From positions 190,001 to 237,500 of the forward strand of contig CAJNDS010002468.1 in NCBI GenBank assembly GCA_905221605.1: a DNA stretch of 47,500 nt, written 5' to 3'. Origin of the DNA: Symbiodinium natans. Its lineage: Eukaryota; Sar; Dinophyceae; Suessiales; Symbiodiniaceae. Made by a program: the position numbers and the translations under genes. Below the pieces are notes generated by a model. It saw nothing but the letters and a program-made list of their open reading frames with translations, made no database searches and was not told where the DNA came from. Shown here one piece after another: positions 8,201 through 14,469 of this stretch; the stretch's first letter is position 1, and every line of letters begins with the position of its first letter.

Positions 8201-9328
8201 TCAAAACTTATGCTCAAAACGTTTCGTTCAAGACGTTGGTTCGAGACTGTCGTTCTAAACTCTTCGTTCCATGCCTTCGCTCAAGCTTTCGTTCAACGCT
8301 TTCGTTGAACAACTTTCGCTCAAAGCTCTGTCGCTCAAAGCTCTTTCGTTCAAAGCTCTTTCGTTCAATGCTTTCGTGCCAACCGTTATTGGGACCCAAA
8401 GCTTTCTGCAGGGGCTTCTGGCGGGGGCAATTTTTTGTGACCAGGAGCGCTTCCGAAAAGCTTTCACACGGACGCAGGCTTATGTGCAGAAGTGGGAGGG
8501 GGCAGCAGGAGATTGGGCTGTCTGCTTTGGACTTGGGCGGCACTACGGGCGAGGCCCAAACAAGAGGGGGGTAAAAGTGCCCAGATTGCTGAGGCCATGA
8601 GGGCCGGGCGTTCTGGTGAGCCCGGGGCAAGGAAACAGCTTGGGGTGCTCCTTTCTAAAAACACGGACCAAAGAGCAGGCCCTGCGCTCTCCAACTTGGA
8701 TCGCGGATCCGGCGCAGGATGCGGAACTCAGGGATGACCATTTTAGGGTTTAGGGTTTAGGGTTTAGGGTTTAGGGTTTAAGGTGCAAGCCTGCAGGGGT
8801 GGTCTCTTACCCCAATGGGACCGTGGTCGAAGCGGGCAAGCTGGTAATTGAGGCCTTCAGGGATGGAGTGGTGCATGATCCTGAGACGAACTTGGTCGTT
8901 GGTCAATTAAATGTAAGACTATCCTAGGTTCAGGGCTTAAGGGTTAAGGGTTTAGGGTTTAGGGTTTAGGGTTTAGGGTTGAGGGTTGAGGGTTGAGGGT
9001 TTAGGGTTTAGGGTTTAGGGTTTAGGGCAAATACAAGCCATACTAAGAACCAGTAGGTTGGTTGTGAGTGGTAGCTCTAGCTCTGCGTGTTTGTAAGCTT
9101 TCTTGGGGTCCATCGAAGCCTACTGATACCACCCACAGCCCTAAACCCAAATCCGAACAACGCCCTCGGTCCCTCCCTAAACCCTCAACAACCCCGAAAC
9201 CCTGAACCCTAAACCCTAAACCCTAAGCCCTAAACCCTAAACCCTAAACCCTCCACAAGGTGAGACGACCGCCAGATGTTGCAGTCACAAGCGCTGCTCT
9301 CTGGTTAGCTGAGGCCCACGCCCTCTAA
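1736..9328 (+). CDS. ankyrin-repeat protein gene with telomere-repeat introns (gene model)
   Basis: Predicted exons are 1736-1781, 1892-1998, 2999-about 4210, 4397-4438, 4808-4842, 5012-5079, 6101-6203, 7553-7622, 8797-8912 and 9260-9328, with stop TAA at 9326-9328. The N-terminal part is ankyrin repeats, normally a protein-protein interaction scaffold. The C-terminal part of about 200 residues is unrecognised. Codon phase agrees at seven of the eight junctions that can be tested; the exception is 6203 to 7553, which would need a 10-nt microexon at 6787-6796 (G GTC TAT GAG, with a GC donor). The introns are telomere-type repeat, foldback elements and one minisatellite. No start codon is visible, so the 5' end lies upstream. 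It could be a pseudogene, but no exon carries an internal stop. Confidence 0.65.
1782..1884 (-). repeat. CCCTAAA array filling a predicted 110-bp intron
   Basis: The putative intron 1782-1891 is almost wholly C-strand repeat. It begins GTCCTAAACC and ends CCCCCAGTAAG. Here the C strand, not the G strand, contributes the 5' splice site. Confidence 0.75.
1892..1998 (+). CDS. ankyrin repeat exon
   Basis: It reads YGGTALMRAAGNDHLEVV followed by RLLVEAGVEPGLPGIQT, an unmistakable ankyrin repeat (GGTALMRAA, then HLEVVRLLVEAG). It ends in phase 0 directly before GTTTAGGGTTTAGGG. It closely resembles the ninth repeat of the main exon, so it is probably an upstream exon of the same gene. Confidence 0.85.
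1999..2475 (+). repeat. TTTAGGG repeat grading into degenerate G-rich DNA
   Basis: Clean TTTAGGG units directly after the exon (1999-2048) decay into T/G-rich sequence with isolated GGGTTTAGGG words (for example 2150-2205 and 2430-2450). This looks like old telomere repeat that has diverged. Confidence 0.8.
2476..2829. other. unique intronic sequence, no gene recognised
   Basis: A 78-codon frame opens at 2507, but its composition is not convincing and it runs through telomere-like words. I treat it as intron. Confidence 0.4.
2830..2968. mobile_element. foldback/MITE-like element, family A
   Basis: The left end resembles GGTACATGGTACTTAGCAA and the right end reads TTATCAAGTACCCTGAACC then TCCAAGT. 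The two are imperfect inverted repeats around a shared AGTACCTTAATGAA-type core (GGTACTTAAGGGG). It ends 30 bp before the ankyrin exon. Other copies are at 11834, 13965, 24535, 26452, 28672, 32797, 44767 and 45323. Confidence 0.75.
2999..4285 (+). CDS. ankyrin-repeat exon, twelve repeats
   Basis: The frame is open from upstream of 2999 to a stop at 4283-4285 inside the CCCTAA repeat; true coding probably ends near 4210, after the acidic APEEESA segment. I count twelve ankyrin repeats of about 33 residues with the signature GxTALIxAxxxGHxEVVRLLLEAGA. Examples are GQTALLRASCKG, GKTALISASEMGYVEV and GQTALICAARRGHTQIVRL. Repeat 2 lacks the usual TAL start (EAALTSAAEGGHIEVV) and repeat 5 has a three-residue insertion (SDWRRKQEMVQLLLEA). 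The acceptor is probably CACGGAAG at 2991-2998, giving phase 0, which agrees with the previous exon. The 12 repeats are divergent, so they are not a recent amplification. In this family the repeats form a stacked helical binding surface; the partner is unknown. Confidence 0.95.
   Translation, partial: PAEDRNLRDRAGRTALVYACLRGHTAIVRFLLEAGPLVREAALTSAAEGGHIEVVRLLLESDVDANDSTRFRGTALICASDRGYVEVLRLLLEFRADVNQGSHLENRYALLRACVAGHVQVVRLLLKAGADRDLRNGDGQTALICISGRSDWRRKQEMVQLLLEARADTDLQDFAGNTALSAAADKKSFSSVLRLLLEAGANTDLRNHEGQTALLRASCKGLDANVSLLLEARADMDLKNHRGKTALISASEMGYVEVTRKLLAAGAHKDLLHSGGTALIRACARGHVEIARLLVEAGSAVDLQNSLGQTALICAARRGHTQIVRLLLEVGADTDIRCGRGLTALICASHFHVAVVRLLLEAAADPDLKNSHGQTALTCATRRECTAIVSLLLEASAPEEESADTLKSQAPQTPHPQTEKPLALSPKP
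4261..4365 (-). repeat. CCCTAAA array
   Basis: C-strand repeat starting right after the ankyrin coding region, with CCCTAAG and CCCTACA variants. Confidence 0.95.
4397..4438 (+). CDS. ankyrin gene exon, 42 nt
   Basis: It reads VGATGTSCDPLPLW in phase 0-0, bounded on the left by CCCCAAGCCCTAAG and on the right directly by GTTTAGGG. It is short and all support is positional. Confidence 0.45.
4439..4807. repeat. foldback intron: TTTAGGG block, loop, CCCTAAA block
   Basis: G-strand repeat at 4439-4502 and C-strand repeat at 4603-4735 flank about 100 bp of unique loop. The loop contains an AT-rich dyad (TGCATATAAGG, CTATATGCC). The RNA could fold into a very long hairpin joining the two splice sites. 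It ends in CTTGCCCGCAG. Confidence 0.8.
4808..4842 (+). CDS. ankyrin gene exon, 35 nt
   Basis: Acceptor GCCTTGCCCGCAG. It reads GYWTTTEARRR and ends in phase 2 directly before GTTTAGG. The split codon GA+C joins in frame to the next exon. Confidence 0.6.
4843..5011. repeat. 169-bp foldback intron of telomere repeat
   Basis: Short G-strand start (GTTTAGGTTTTAGGG), a loop of about 25 bp, then 109 bp of perfect CCCTAAA (4878-4986) and CTTCCAGCTGCAG. This is one of the cleanest examples of an intron made almost only of telomere repeat. Confidence 0.8.
5012..5079 (+). CDS. ankyrin gene exon, 68 nt
   Basis: In the phase set by the previous exon it reads GCAAGRVNSHPEHRPSEAF and AVL, ending with one base (G). 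That base plus AG of the next exon gives Glu. The right edge abuts GTTTAGGG. Confidence 0.65.
5080..5290 (+). repeat. TTTAGGG/TTGAGGG array
   Basis: G-strand repeat starting at the exon edge, with a homogeneous run of about thirteen TTGAGGG units at 5150-5255. The one-base variant has clearly spread by local amplification. Confidence 0.95.
5291..5582. other. T/G-rich intronic sequence
   Basis: Degenerate G-rich sequence without gene signals. An open frame at 5398-5598 reads through it, but it is T/G-biased and ends in repeat. Confidence 0.5.
5583..5728 (-). repeat. CCCTAAA array
   Basis: C-strand partner of the 5080-5290 block within the same predicted intron (5080-6100). More degenerate C-strand units follow at 5940-6095. 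Confidence 0.95.
6101..6203 (+). CDS. ankyrin gene exon, 103 nt
   Basis: It follows CCCTAAACCTCAG. It reads EGVCVDVVFNAAELAAH then PAPWGPDLRVFLGFLWR, ending AG|GTTTGGGG. Composition is strongly protein-like, and the phase (two leading bases) matches the exon ending at 5079. I do not recognise the domain. Confidence 0.75.
6406..6513. mobile_element. MITE-like element, family C, perfect 17-bp terminal inverted repeats
   Basis: It starts ACTATTTGCTTAAGAAG and ends with its exact reverse complement, CTTCTTAAGCAAATAGT; the interior is AT-rich (108 bp in all). A diverged copy lies at about 17327-17412. It is inside a predicted intron. Confidence 0.85.
6609..6725 (-). repeat. CCCTAAA array
   Basis: C-strand repeat with point variants, followed by degenerate C-rich DNA to 6900. 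Confidence 0.9.
6901..7055 (-). repeat. CCCTAAA array
   Basis: C-strand repeat interrupted by CCCTCTCCCC and two CCCTATA units. Confidence 0.95.
7110..7220. mobile_element. MITE-like element, family D
   Basis: Terminal inverted repeats ACTTGGAGGCTTTCTTGACT and AGTCAAAAGAGCCTCCAAGT, 111 bp in all. The outer 9 bp (ACTTGGAGG) are shared with family A, but the interior differs (CTTAGCAAGTCTAGTTAGTA). A half copy lies at about 11357-11475. Confidence 0.85.
7225..7550 (-). repeat. CCCTAAA array, 325 bp
   Basis: A long C-strand block starting four bases after the family D element. Near-perfect CCCTAAA gives way to CCCCAAA-rich units at 7425-7520 and back, ending in AAACCAG before the next exon. 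Confidence 0.95.
7553..7622 (+). CDS. ankyrin gene exon, 70 nt
   Basis: It reads AFSSWPSTGFSGALPNGQHP then QAQ and ends in one base (G), which joins GG of the exon at 8797 to give Gly. The right edge abuts GTTTAGGG. The acceptor is formed by the repeat itself (CCCTAAACCAG). Confidence 0.65.
7623..7905 (+). repeat. mixed TTTAGGG/TTTGGGG array
   Basis: Degenerate G-strand repeat at the start of a 1.17-kb predicted intron (7623-8796), with many TTTCGGG, TTTGGGG and TTCAGGG units. Confidence 0.9.
8120..8385. repeat. minisatellite of about 15 bp (TTCGTTCAAAGCTCT type)
   Basis: Tandem degenerate units such as TTTCGTTCAAAGCTC. On the - strand they would encode repeating SFERK/NESFE peptides, and other frames are also open, which is typical of a repeat whose unit is a multiple of 3. 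The same word family (TTTCGGTCAAAAC) recurs at 42028-42210. It lies within a predicted intron, so I do not call a protein here. Confidence 0.8.
8386..8740. other. unique GC-rich intronic segment
   Basis: Several overlapping open frames exist on both strands (for example + 8492-8737 and - 8464-8694), with no splice or composition evidence favouring any of them. Phase agrees between 7622 and 8797 if this is intron. Confidence 0.4.
8741..8782 (+). repeat. TTTAGGG block
   Basis: Short perfect G-strand repeat just upstream of the acceptor GTGCAAGCCTGCAG. Confidence 0.95.
8797..8912 (+). CDS. ankyrin gene exon, 116 nt
   Basis: Acceptor AAGCCTGCAG and an ordinary donor GTAAGA at 8913. It reads VVSYPNGTVVEAGKLVIEAF then RDGVVHDPETNLVVGQLN. 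This is the most convincing small exon of the gene. Phase matches both neighbours. Confidence 0.8.
8935..9028 (+). repeat. TTTAGGG/TTGAGGG block
   Basis: G-strand repeat in the last intron (8913-9259). About 100 bp of unique sequence (9029-9145) and C-strand repeat (9192-9252) follow. Confidence 0.9.
9260..9328 (+). CDS. ankyrin gene terminal exon with stop
   Basis: It reads VRRPPDVAVTSAALWLAEAH then AL and stops with TAA at 9326-9328. It starts in phase 0, matching the exon ending at 8912. The acceptor CTCCACAAG is weaker than most. Confidence 0.65.
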   Translation: MRRPPDVAVTSAALWLAEAHAL

Positions 9329-9358
9329 ACCTCGACTTCTAGGATATCAGGGATGCTT

Positions 9359-9475
9359 GGGTTTAGGGTTTAGGGTTGAGGGTTGAGGGTTTAAGGTTTA
9401 GGGTTTAGGGTTTAGGGTTAGGGTTCTAGGGTTCTAGGGTTCTAGGGTCCTAGGGTCCTAGGGTTTAGGGTTTAT
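9359..9475 (+). repeat. TTTAGGG/TTCTAGGG block
   Basis: G-strand repeat beginning 30 bp after the stop codon, with a local run of the variant GGGTTCTAGGG. Confidence 0.9.
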
Positions 9476-9726
9476 AGGGCTTTGAAGGTTCGGATGGTGC
9501 AGGGGTTGTTTTGGTTTCAGGGTTTTGTTTGGCTTCGAAAGCACTTTGGTTTCTGGTGCCTGGAGGGCTTCGACTTTCTACGACTTAGGGCTTAGAGTTG
9601 CTTGGTTCCGAAGCCCTCAACCCCTAAACCCTAAACCCTAAACCCTAAACCCTAATAAGCCCTAAACCCTAAACCCTAGGGTCTCGAAATCCTAAGCTCT
9701 GAGCCCCAAGCTCTGTAACTCGAAGC

Positions 9727-9834
9727 AGGGTTTATATGACTGTTCTTGGTGAGTGTATATAAGGTTCCTTTGTTTTAATGCTGGTGAGTGCAGACCTTGG
9801 GTGTCCTTTTGGGGGTATAAGAACTATATACCCT
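9727..9834. mobile_element. MITE-like element, family E
   Basis: The ends AGGGTTTATATGACTGTTCTT and AAGAACTATATACCCT are imperfect inverted repeats; the interior is AT-rich and unlike the surroundings. No second clear copy was seen in the window. Confidence 0.55.
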
Positions 9835-9983
9835 ACTTTACAAAATCCTTCGCCGGAACTCCAAGACCCTTCGCTCTAGCCCCAAGCCCTGAACCCTGTG
9901 CCCTTAAACCCTGAGCCCTAAACCCCTCAAACCCTCGCCGTAGGTTTTTTTGGCTCGTTAAGTTTTTTTTCAGGCTTTACCCC

Positions 9984-10168
9984 GAACCCTAAACCCTAAA
10001 CCCTAACCCTAAACCCTAAACCCTAAACCCTAAACCTTTACCCCGAACCCTAAACCCTAAACCCTAACCCTAAACCCTAAACCCTAAACCCTAAACCCTA
10101 AACCCTAAACCCTAAACCCTAAACCCTAAACCCTAAACCCTAAACCCTAAACCCTAAACCCTAAACCC
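9984..10168 (-). repeat. CCCTAAA array with an internal duplication
   Basis: The segment CTTTACCCCGAACCCTAAAC occurs twice, at about 9975 and 10036, showing that a 60-bp block of array plus flank was duplicated in tandem. Confidence 0.9.
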
Positions 10169-10187
10169 CAAACCCAAGAGACAACAG

Positions 10188-10309
10188 GGGGGCCTGGGCT
10201 CGCGCTGCCATCCCGCGCAGAGGCCGCGGGTGTGGTGCGGGCGCAGTGGCCACTCGGGGGGGCCGGTTACAGACACGGGCCCCTGCGAGCTGTTTCCCTC
10301 AACCCTAAG
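10188..10309 (+). CDS. exon of unrecognised gene
   Basis: Acceptor AAGAGACAACAG; the right edge abuts GTTTAGGG. The preferred frame (two leading bases) reads GPGLALPSRAEAAGVVRAQW and continues to AVSLNPK, phase 0 at the end. A second frame is also open, so the frame is not certain. Confidence 0.5.
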
Positions 10310-10425
10310 GTTTAGGGTTTAGGGTTTAGGGTTTGGGGCTTGAGGTTTTGGGTTTCGGGTTTAGGGTTTAGGGTTTAGGGTGCCTAAACCCTAGACCCTA
10401 CATCGGCCAACCCAAGCACAAAGCC

Positions 10426-10457
<32 letters not shown>

Positions 10458-10509
10458 GCCCTCAACCCTAAGCCCTAAGCCCTAAGCCCCAAACCCGAAC
10501 CTGAAGCAG

Positions 10510-10577
10510 TTCAAGTTTTCCTGCTCCGTGGAGAAAGAGCCGAGCGATGCCGGTCAGGGGCGACTCAACCCTAAACC
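10510..10577 (+). CDS. exon of unrecognised gene
   Basis: After CCTGAAGCAG it reads FKFSCSVEKEPSDAGQGRL in phase 0, matching the exon that ends at 10309. The frame then runs into CCCTAAACCC; the real donor is probably one of the GT/GC dinucleotides near 10553-10565. Confidence 0.5.
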
Positions 10578-10853
10578 CTAAACCCTAAACCCTAAACTCT
10601 AAGCCCTAAACCCTTCAACCCCTCTATAGAATCCCAAGAGCCCCAACACCCGTTTAAAAAGACCTAGGCCCCAAAGGCCTGAAAGCCCTAGAGATGCAAA
10701 GCTGGCAACATCGACTGAGCCCCACCGCCTTGGATCCCCAAGCCCTGAAACCCTGAGAAACCCTGAAGCCCTGAAGCCCTGAAGCCCTGAAGCCCTAAAC
10801 CCTAAACCCTAAACCCTAAACCCTAAACCCTAAACCCTAAACCCTAAGTCCAG

Positions 10854-10983
10854 GGTGCTCAGTGTGGACCTCAAGCCGCTCACTCGGCGATGTGTCTTGA
10901 ATGAGGGCTTGCCTGTGCCCGCTCCTCGCCGCGCTCTGGCACAGCTACCCCCCTCCCCCATATGTCCCTACTGCATCCCCTGA
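10854..10983 (+). CDS. probable terminal exon of unrecognised gene
   Basis: After GTCCAG it reads VLSVDLKPLTRRCVLNEGLP then VPAPRRALAQLPPSPICPYC and stops with TGA at 10981-10983. The left side is CCCTAAA repeat. Composition is good and there is only one long frame. It may be the end of the same gene as 10188 and 10510. Confidence 0.6.
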
Positions 10984-10987
10984 ACCC

Positions 10988-11036
10988 CTAAACCCTAAAC
11001 CCTAAACCCTAAACCCTAAACCCTAAACCCTAAACC
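10988..11036 (-). repeat. CCCTAAA block
   Basis: Short C-strand repeat directly downstream of the predicted stop. Another block (10789-10848) lies just before the exon. Confidence 0.9.
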
Positions 11037-11276
11037 CGAATCCCTAAGTTCTAAGCAGCAAAACCCCAAACCCCCAACATCCGCAAGCCGAGTTTTATCC
11101 GAGTCTCCAGTTTCACAACGGCCTCAAGACAAGGGCCTGTGAGCAGCCAACGCCTAAAACCTCCCCAAGCCCCAAACTGTGACACCAGCCCTAGACCCTG
11201 AAACCCTTCCACCCCAAGCCCCTCTGGAACCGAAGCTGCTGCAGAAACCCTACGGAACCCCCCCAGAATCGGCGCC

Positions 11277-11343
11277 ATGGCCCCGTCCCAAGACGGGGCT
11301 GCGCCTCTCGAGGCCGAGAAGGAGGCGCTGTCGCGTCTTTTGG
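11277..11343 (+). CDS. first exon with ATG
   Basis: It reads MAPSQDGAAPLEAEKEALSR then LL and one base before GTTTGGGG at 11344. The frame stays open past that point for another 16 codons, so an unspliced short ORF ending at 11395 is the alternative. Confidence 0.6.
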
Positions 11344-12362
11344 GTTTGGGGGCGTGCTTGGAGAAGCTCTTTCGACTTAGTAAGTCTACTTAGTAAGTCT
11401 ACTTAGTAAGACTTAGTAAGTCTGCTTAGTATCCCTCCGAAACCCGATGAGAATTCCCCATAGGCCCAACTTACGAGCCCTAAACCCTAAACCCTAAACC
11501 CTAAACCCTAAACCCTAAACCCTAAACCCTAAACCCTAAACCCTAAACCGTGGTAGGGCTTCCCAGTAGGGTGGAAGCCCGAAGGGTCCAAAACGATGGA
11601 CCCGGAGTCCTTGTCAGGCAGCTCCCCCAAAATCCTGAAACTCCCTAAAGCCCTAAAGCCCTAAACCCCTAAAGCCCTAAACCCCTAAAGCCCTAAACCC
11701 CTAAAGCCCTAAATCCCTAAAGCCCTAAACCCTGAACCCTGAACCCCCCCACGGCCCCTACACCCTTTCGATCCTTCAACTCGGATTCCGCCCCCTTCTG
11801 AAAGGTCCGGAATGCTTTCTCTCCAAGGCGTTTACTTGGAGGTTCATGGTATAAGTAACCCAATTCTAACTGTACTTGCAATTCGCTTATAACCCTACTA
11901 GGGCACTTAAGGGGCTTAGTTAAGAGTACGCTGAACCTCCAAGTAGGGCTAAAAGAAGCAGGGTTGCGGGGCTATTTTTTGGGGCCGTGGGGAAGTCGAG
12001 ATAGGGGTTGAGACCGGGTTTAGGGTTTAGGGTGCAGGGTCCAGGGCTTAGGGCTCTCACACCCCGAACCTGAAAGGCCTTTACGGGTTGTGGGATTAGG
12101 GCTTAAAGGGACCAGGGTTCTAGACTAGTTCCTAGCAAAAAAGCTCTGGATTTCGTGCCCCCTTAAGTAGCCTTATTAGGGGGGGGGACCCCCATGATAC
12201 GTGGGCTCAGGTTTTGACGGTTGTGCACCCTAAACTCGAGCCTCGATTCTCTAAGCCCGAAGCCCGAAGCCCTAAACCCTAGACCCTAAACCCTAAACCC
12301 TAAACCTTAAACCCTAAACCCTAAACCCTAAACCCTAAACCCTAAACCCTAAACCCTAAACC

Positions 12363-12394
<32 letters not shown>

Positions 12395-12481
12395 ACCCCA
12401 AGCCTCGTAGCCCACACCCTAAGCCCAAAGGCACCTGAGAAATCGGAGAAGCCGGAGGAGAGCCAAGAGGAGAAGGCCTGA
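11277..12481 (+). CDS. small gene of unknown function, start to stop (gene model)
   Basis: Start ATG at 11277 in a GGCGCCATGG context, exon 1 11277-11343. Exon 2 starts at 11567 and is open to about 11630. The last exon is 12431-12481 with stop TGA. The predicted protein begins MAPSQDGAAPLEAEKEALSR, continues GWKPEGSKTMDPESLSGSSP and ends with a charged tail. The exon 1 to exon 2 phase agrees (G+TA gives Val). The junction to the last exon cannot be fixed and a middle exon may be missing. I recognise no domain. The short acidic/lysine-rich tail is typical of disordered termini. Confidence 0.5.
11357..11475. mobile_element. half copy of MITE family D
   Basis: It starts CTTGGAGAAGCTCTTTCGAC and continues with three copies of TTAGTAAGTCTAC, resembling the left half of the element at 7110. 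The right end lacks the inverted repeat and is replaced by CCCTAAA array from 11478. Confidence 0.55.
11478..11549 (-). repeat. CCCTAAA array
   Basis: Perfect C-strand repeat that takes the place of the missing right end of the family D element. Confidence 0.95.
11567..11630 (+). CDS. internal exon
   Basis: After GGGCTTCCCAG the frame set by exon 1 reads GWKPEGSKTMDPESLSGSSP then K. It runs on into CCCTAAAG units, so the donor is not determined. Confidence 0.5.
11640..11745 (-). repeat. CCCTAAAG-type array
   Basis: Eight-base variant units (CCCTAAAG alternating with CCCTAAAC) form a short local higher-order pattern. Confidence 0.9.
11834..11944. mobile_element. MITE family A copy
   Basis: Ends ACTTGGAGGTTCATGGTATA and GAGTACGCTGAACCTCCAAGT are inverted repeats; the core carries GGGCACTTAAGGGGCTTA. 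111 bp. Confidence 0.85.
12268..12400 (-). repeat. CCCTAAA/CCCTCAA array
   Basis: C-strand repeat whose last five units are all the CCCTCAA variant, again showing local spread of a variant. Confidence 0.95.
12431..12481 (+). CDS. terminal exon with charged tail
   Basis: After CCTAAGCCCAAAG it reads APEKSEKPEESQEEKA and stops with TGA at 12479-12481. A related segment lies at 13136. Confidence 0.6.
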   Translation, partial: APEKSEKPEESQEEKA

Positions 12482-12514
12482 GAGCTGTTTGGGACTGAGG
12501 GGCTTCGGGCTCTG

Positions 12515-13080
12515 GGTTTAGGGTTTAGGGCTTAGGGTTTAGGGTTTAGGGCTCGGGGTTTGGGGTTTAGGGTTCAGGGTTTTGGGGTTTTGGGGTTTGG
12601 GGTTTGGGTTTGAGACTTTGTGCTTAGGGTTTGGGCTTTGGGGGGTTTGGAGTTTGGGGTTCAGGCTTCGGGGGTTCAGGGTTCTCGGGTTTTTGGGTTT
12701 TAGTCTTTAGGGGGCTCCCACAGGTTCCTGCGCTGAGGGCACTGCTTTGCAAGAAAAAAAACTCAAAAGCCCTGCACCCTAAAGCCTAAACCGTAGGATA
12801 TAAGTGCGCGGGATTAGGACTTCTGAGTCAGGGTTGAAAGGTTCAGGGCTGAGGGTTTGGGGATGAGGGTTTTAGGGTTAAGGGGCATCAGGAAGTTATT
12901 TATTTGGGGCTTCAAGGGTTAAGGCTTTCGAGGACGCGTGCGGTTCCTGGGCTCTTAGGGTTTGGGATGTAGGGATTTAGGGGTTTAGGGATTCAGGGGT
13001 TTAGGGGTTTAGGGGTTTAGGGGTTTAGACTTTAGGAGTTTAGGGATGTGGGGGTTTAGGGGGTTGAGGGTTCCAGGGCT
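12515..13080 (+). repeat. degenerate TTTAGGG/TTTGGGG tract, no gene
   Basis: About 550 bp of G-strand repeat at different stages of decay, interrupted at 12720-12800 by unique sequence. No exon-like island is present. Confidence 0.7.
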
Positions 13081-13135
13081 CTTGGGGTTTGGGATGGACT
13101 GCTGACCTACGCCGAATCCCACCCTGATGCCCAAG

Positions 13136-13237
13136 GCAGCCCAGAAGCCAAAGGAGGGTGAGGAAGAGAAGGCATGGCGGAAGTGTTTCTTCTTTACATA
13201 CTGCTTCAATGTTCTATATTTACTACGATTACCATAA
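13136..13237 (+). CDS. possible exon related to the 12431 exon
   Basis: It reads KAAQKPKEGEEEKAWRK across the acceptor GATGCCCAAG; the frame is open to 13237 but turns T/A-rich after 13185. The start (GCAGCCCAGAAGCC) and its left flank (CCCACCCTGATGCCCAAG) resemble 12412-12475, which suggests an exon duplication. Confidence 0.4.
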   Translation, partial: AAQKPKEGEEEKAWRKCFFFTYCFNVLYLLRLP

Positions 13238-13400
13238 TTATTGTTATCATGAATGCTGCTTTATGCTTATGATTATCATCACGACTAGCACTGTGATTGT
13301 TGTTATTCGTTGTTATTAGTTAGTTGCTGTTTTCTTGTAATTACTATTACCATTGTTGTTATTCCTTTTATTATGATTATGTTTTGTTTTTCGTTTCGTT
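13185..13400. repeat. AT-rich degenerate trinucleotide region
   Basis: TTATTGTTATCATGAATG-type sequence built of ATT, TTG and ATC triplets, very different in composition from its surroundings. A similar patch is at 46990-47140. It is probably a decayed microsatellite. Confidence 0.6.
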
Positions 13401-13687
13401 TTTGTTTTTTGCCCGGGGGTGGGGTCTTAGGGTTGTTAGGGTGACGCTCTTCGTGATCCTGTCTCTGTCGTATAGCACCGTCTTTTAAAGGTCTTGTTTG
13501 TGGGTTAGGGCGGTTTGATGCCTTGCAGTTAGGGTTGCATGCGGGCTTCGGGCTTTGGCTTTGGGGTTTCGGGTTTTAGGATTTGGGATTTCGGTATGTG
13601 GGATTTGGGATTTAGGGGGTTAGGGTTTAGGGTTTGGGCTTCGGGGCTTTAGGGTTTTGGGGGCTGGGTGAAGGAACGCTGTTGCAG

Positions 13688-13719
13688 GAAGCTTTGTGCA
13701 ATAGACTACCCCCTTGCAA
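13688..13719 (+). CDS. possible 32-nt exon
   Basis: Between CGCTGTTGCAG and the ordinary donor GTAATC it reads EALCNRLPPC. It is too short to be sure. Confidence 0.3.
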
Positions 13720-13825
13720 GTAATCTGTATATGCAAAAAGTACTCTTTCGTACAGAAGCCTGATCGCTAAACTCTAACCCTAAACCCAAAACTTGGCATG
13801 TTCCCCCTAAACCCAAACCTTGGCA

Positions 13826-13912
13826 TGTTCCCCCTTATACTAACAGTCCTTAATAAAAATTCCAATACCCTCGATTGAAATCCCTATTAAGGACTGTTAG
13901 CATAAGGGGGAT
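13826..13912. mobile_element. MITE-like element, family B
   Basis: Inverted ends TTCCCCCTTATACTAACAG, TCCTTAATA and TATTAAGGACTGTTAG, CATAAGGGGGA, about 87 bp, nearly perfect. Preceded by a 20-bp partial duplication of its own flank (CTTGGCATGTTCCCCC twice). Other copies: 27763 (interrupted) and 34710 (truncated). Confidence 0.85.
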
Positions 13913-13964
13913 TATCTCAACCCACCCCAAACCCTCACCCCCAACTCCCCAGACCCGAAACCCT

Positions 13965-14105
13965 GCTGGAGGCCCGTGGCACTTAGTAACCCAATTATAA
14001 CTGCACTTGTAACCCAATTATAACCCTATTAGGGTACTTAAGGGGCTTATAGTTGGGTTATGACTGCACTCATCATTGGTTACTAAGTACCCTGAACCTG
14101 CAAGT
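13965..14105. mobile_element. MITE family A copy
   Basis: Left end ...GGCACTTAGTAACCCAATTA and right end TAAGTACCCTGAACCTGCAAG pair over most of their length; the core is TATTAGGGTACTTAAGGGG. A family B copy lies 50 bp upstream, so two foldback elements sit side by side. Confidence 0.85.
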
Positions 14106-14123
14106 ATAGAGCGCGAGACCCCC

Positions 14124-14361
14124 TAAACCCTAAACCCTAAACCCTAAACCCTAAACCCTAAACCCTAAACCCTAAACCCTAAACCCTAAACCCTAAACCC
14201 TAAACCCTAAACCCTAAACCCTAAACCCTAAACCCTAAACCCTAAACCCTAAACCCTAAACCCTAAAACCTAAACCCTAAACCCTAAACCCTAAACCCTA
14301 AACCCTAAACCCTAAACCCTAAACCCTAAACCCTAAACCCTAAACCCTAAACCTTAAACCC
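14124..14361 (-). repeat. CCCTAAA array, 238 bp
   Basis: Nearly perfect C-strand repeat with a single CCCTAAAA and one CCTTAAA. Confidence 0.98.
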
Positions 14362-14380
14362 TAACAAATAGGGAGCCCAG

Positions 14381-14444
14381 TAGGAGACCCATGAGACGCC
14401 CTGAGGAGGAGCCTGCCTCCACAGCTGCCGCCGCAGGCGTGCCG
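14381..14444 (+). CDS. exon of unrecognised gene
   Basis: Acceptor GGGAGCCCAG, donor GTAGGG at 14445. It reads RRPMRRPEEEPASTAAAAGV then P. An internal ATG could also be a start. Confidence 0.5.
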
Positions 14445-14469
14445 GTAGGGTTTTCCGGTTGCAGACGGT

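Noticed and set aside
8214-8630. Minus-strand SFERK-repeat protein
   Set aside because: Several frames on both strands are open across the minisatellite, the unit is a multiple of three, and the flanking ankyrin exons join in phase if this is intron.
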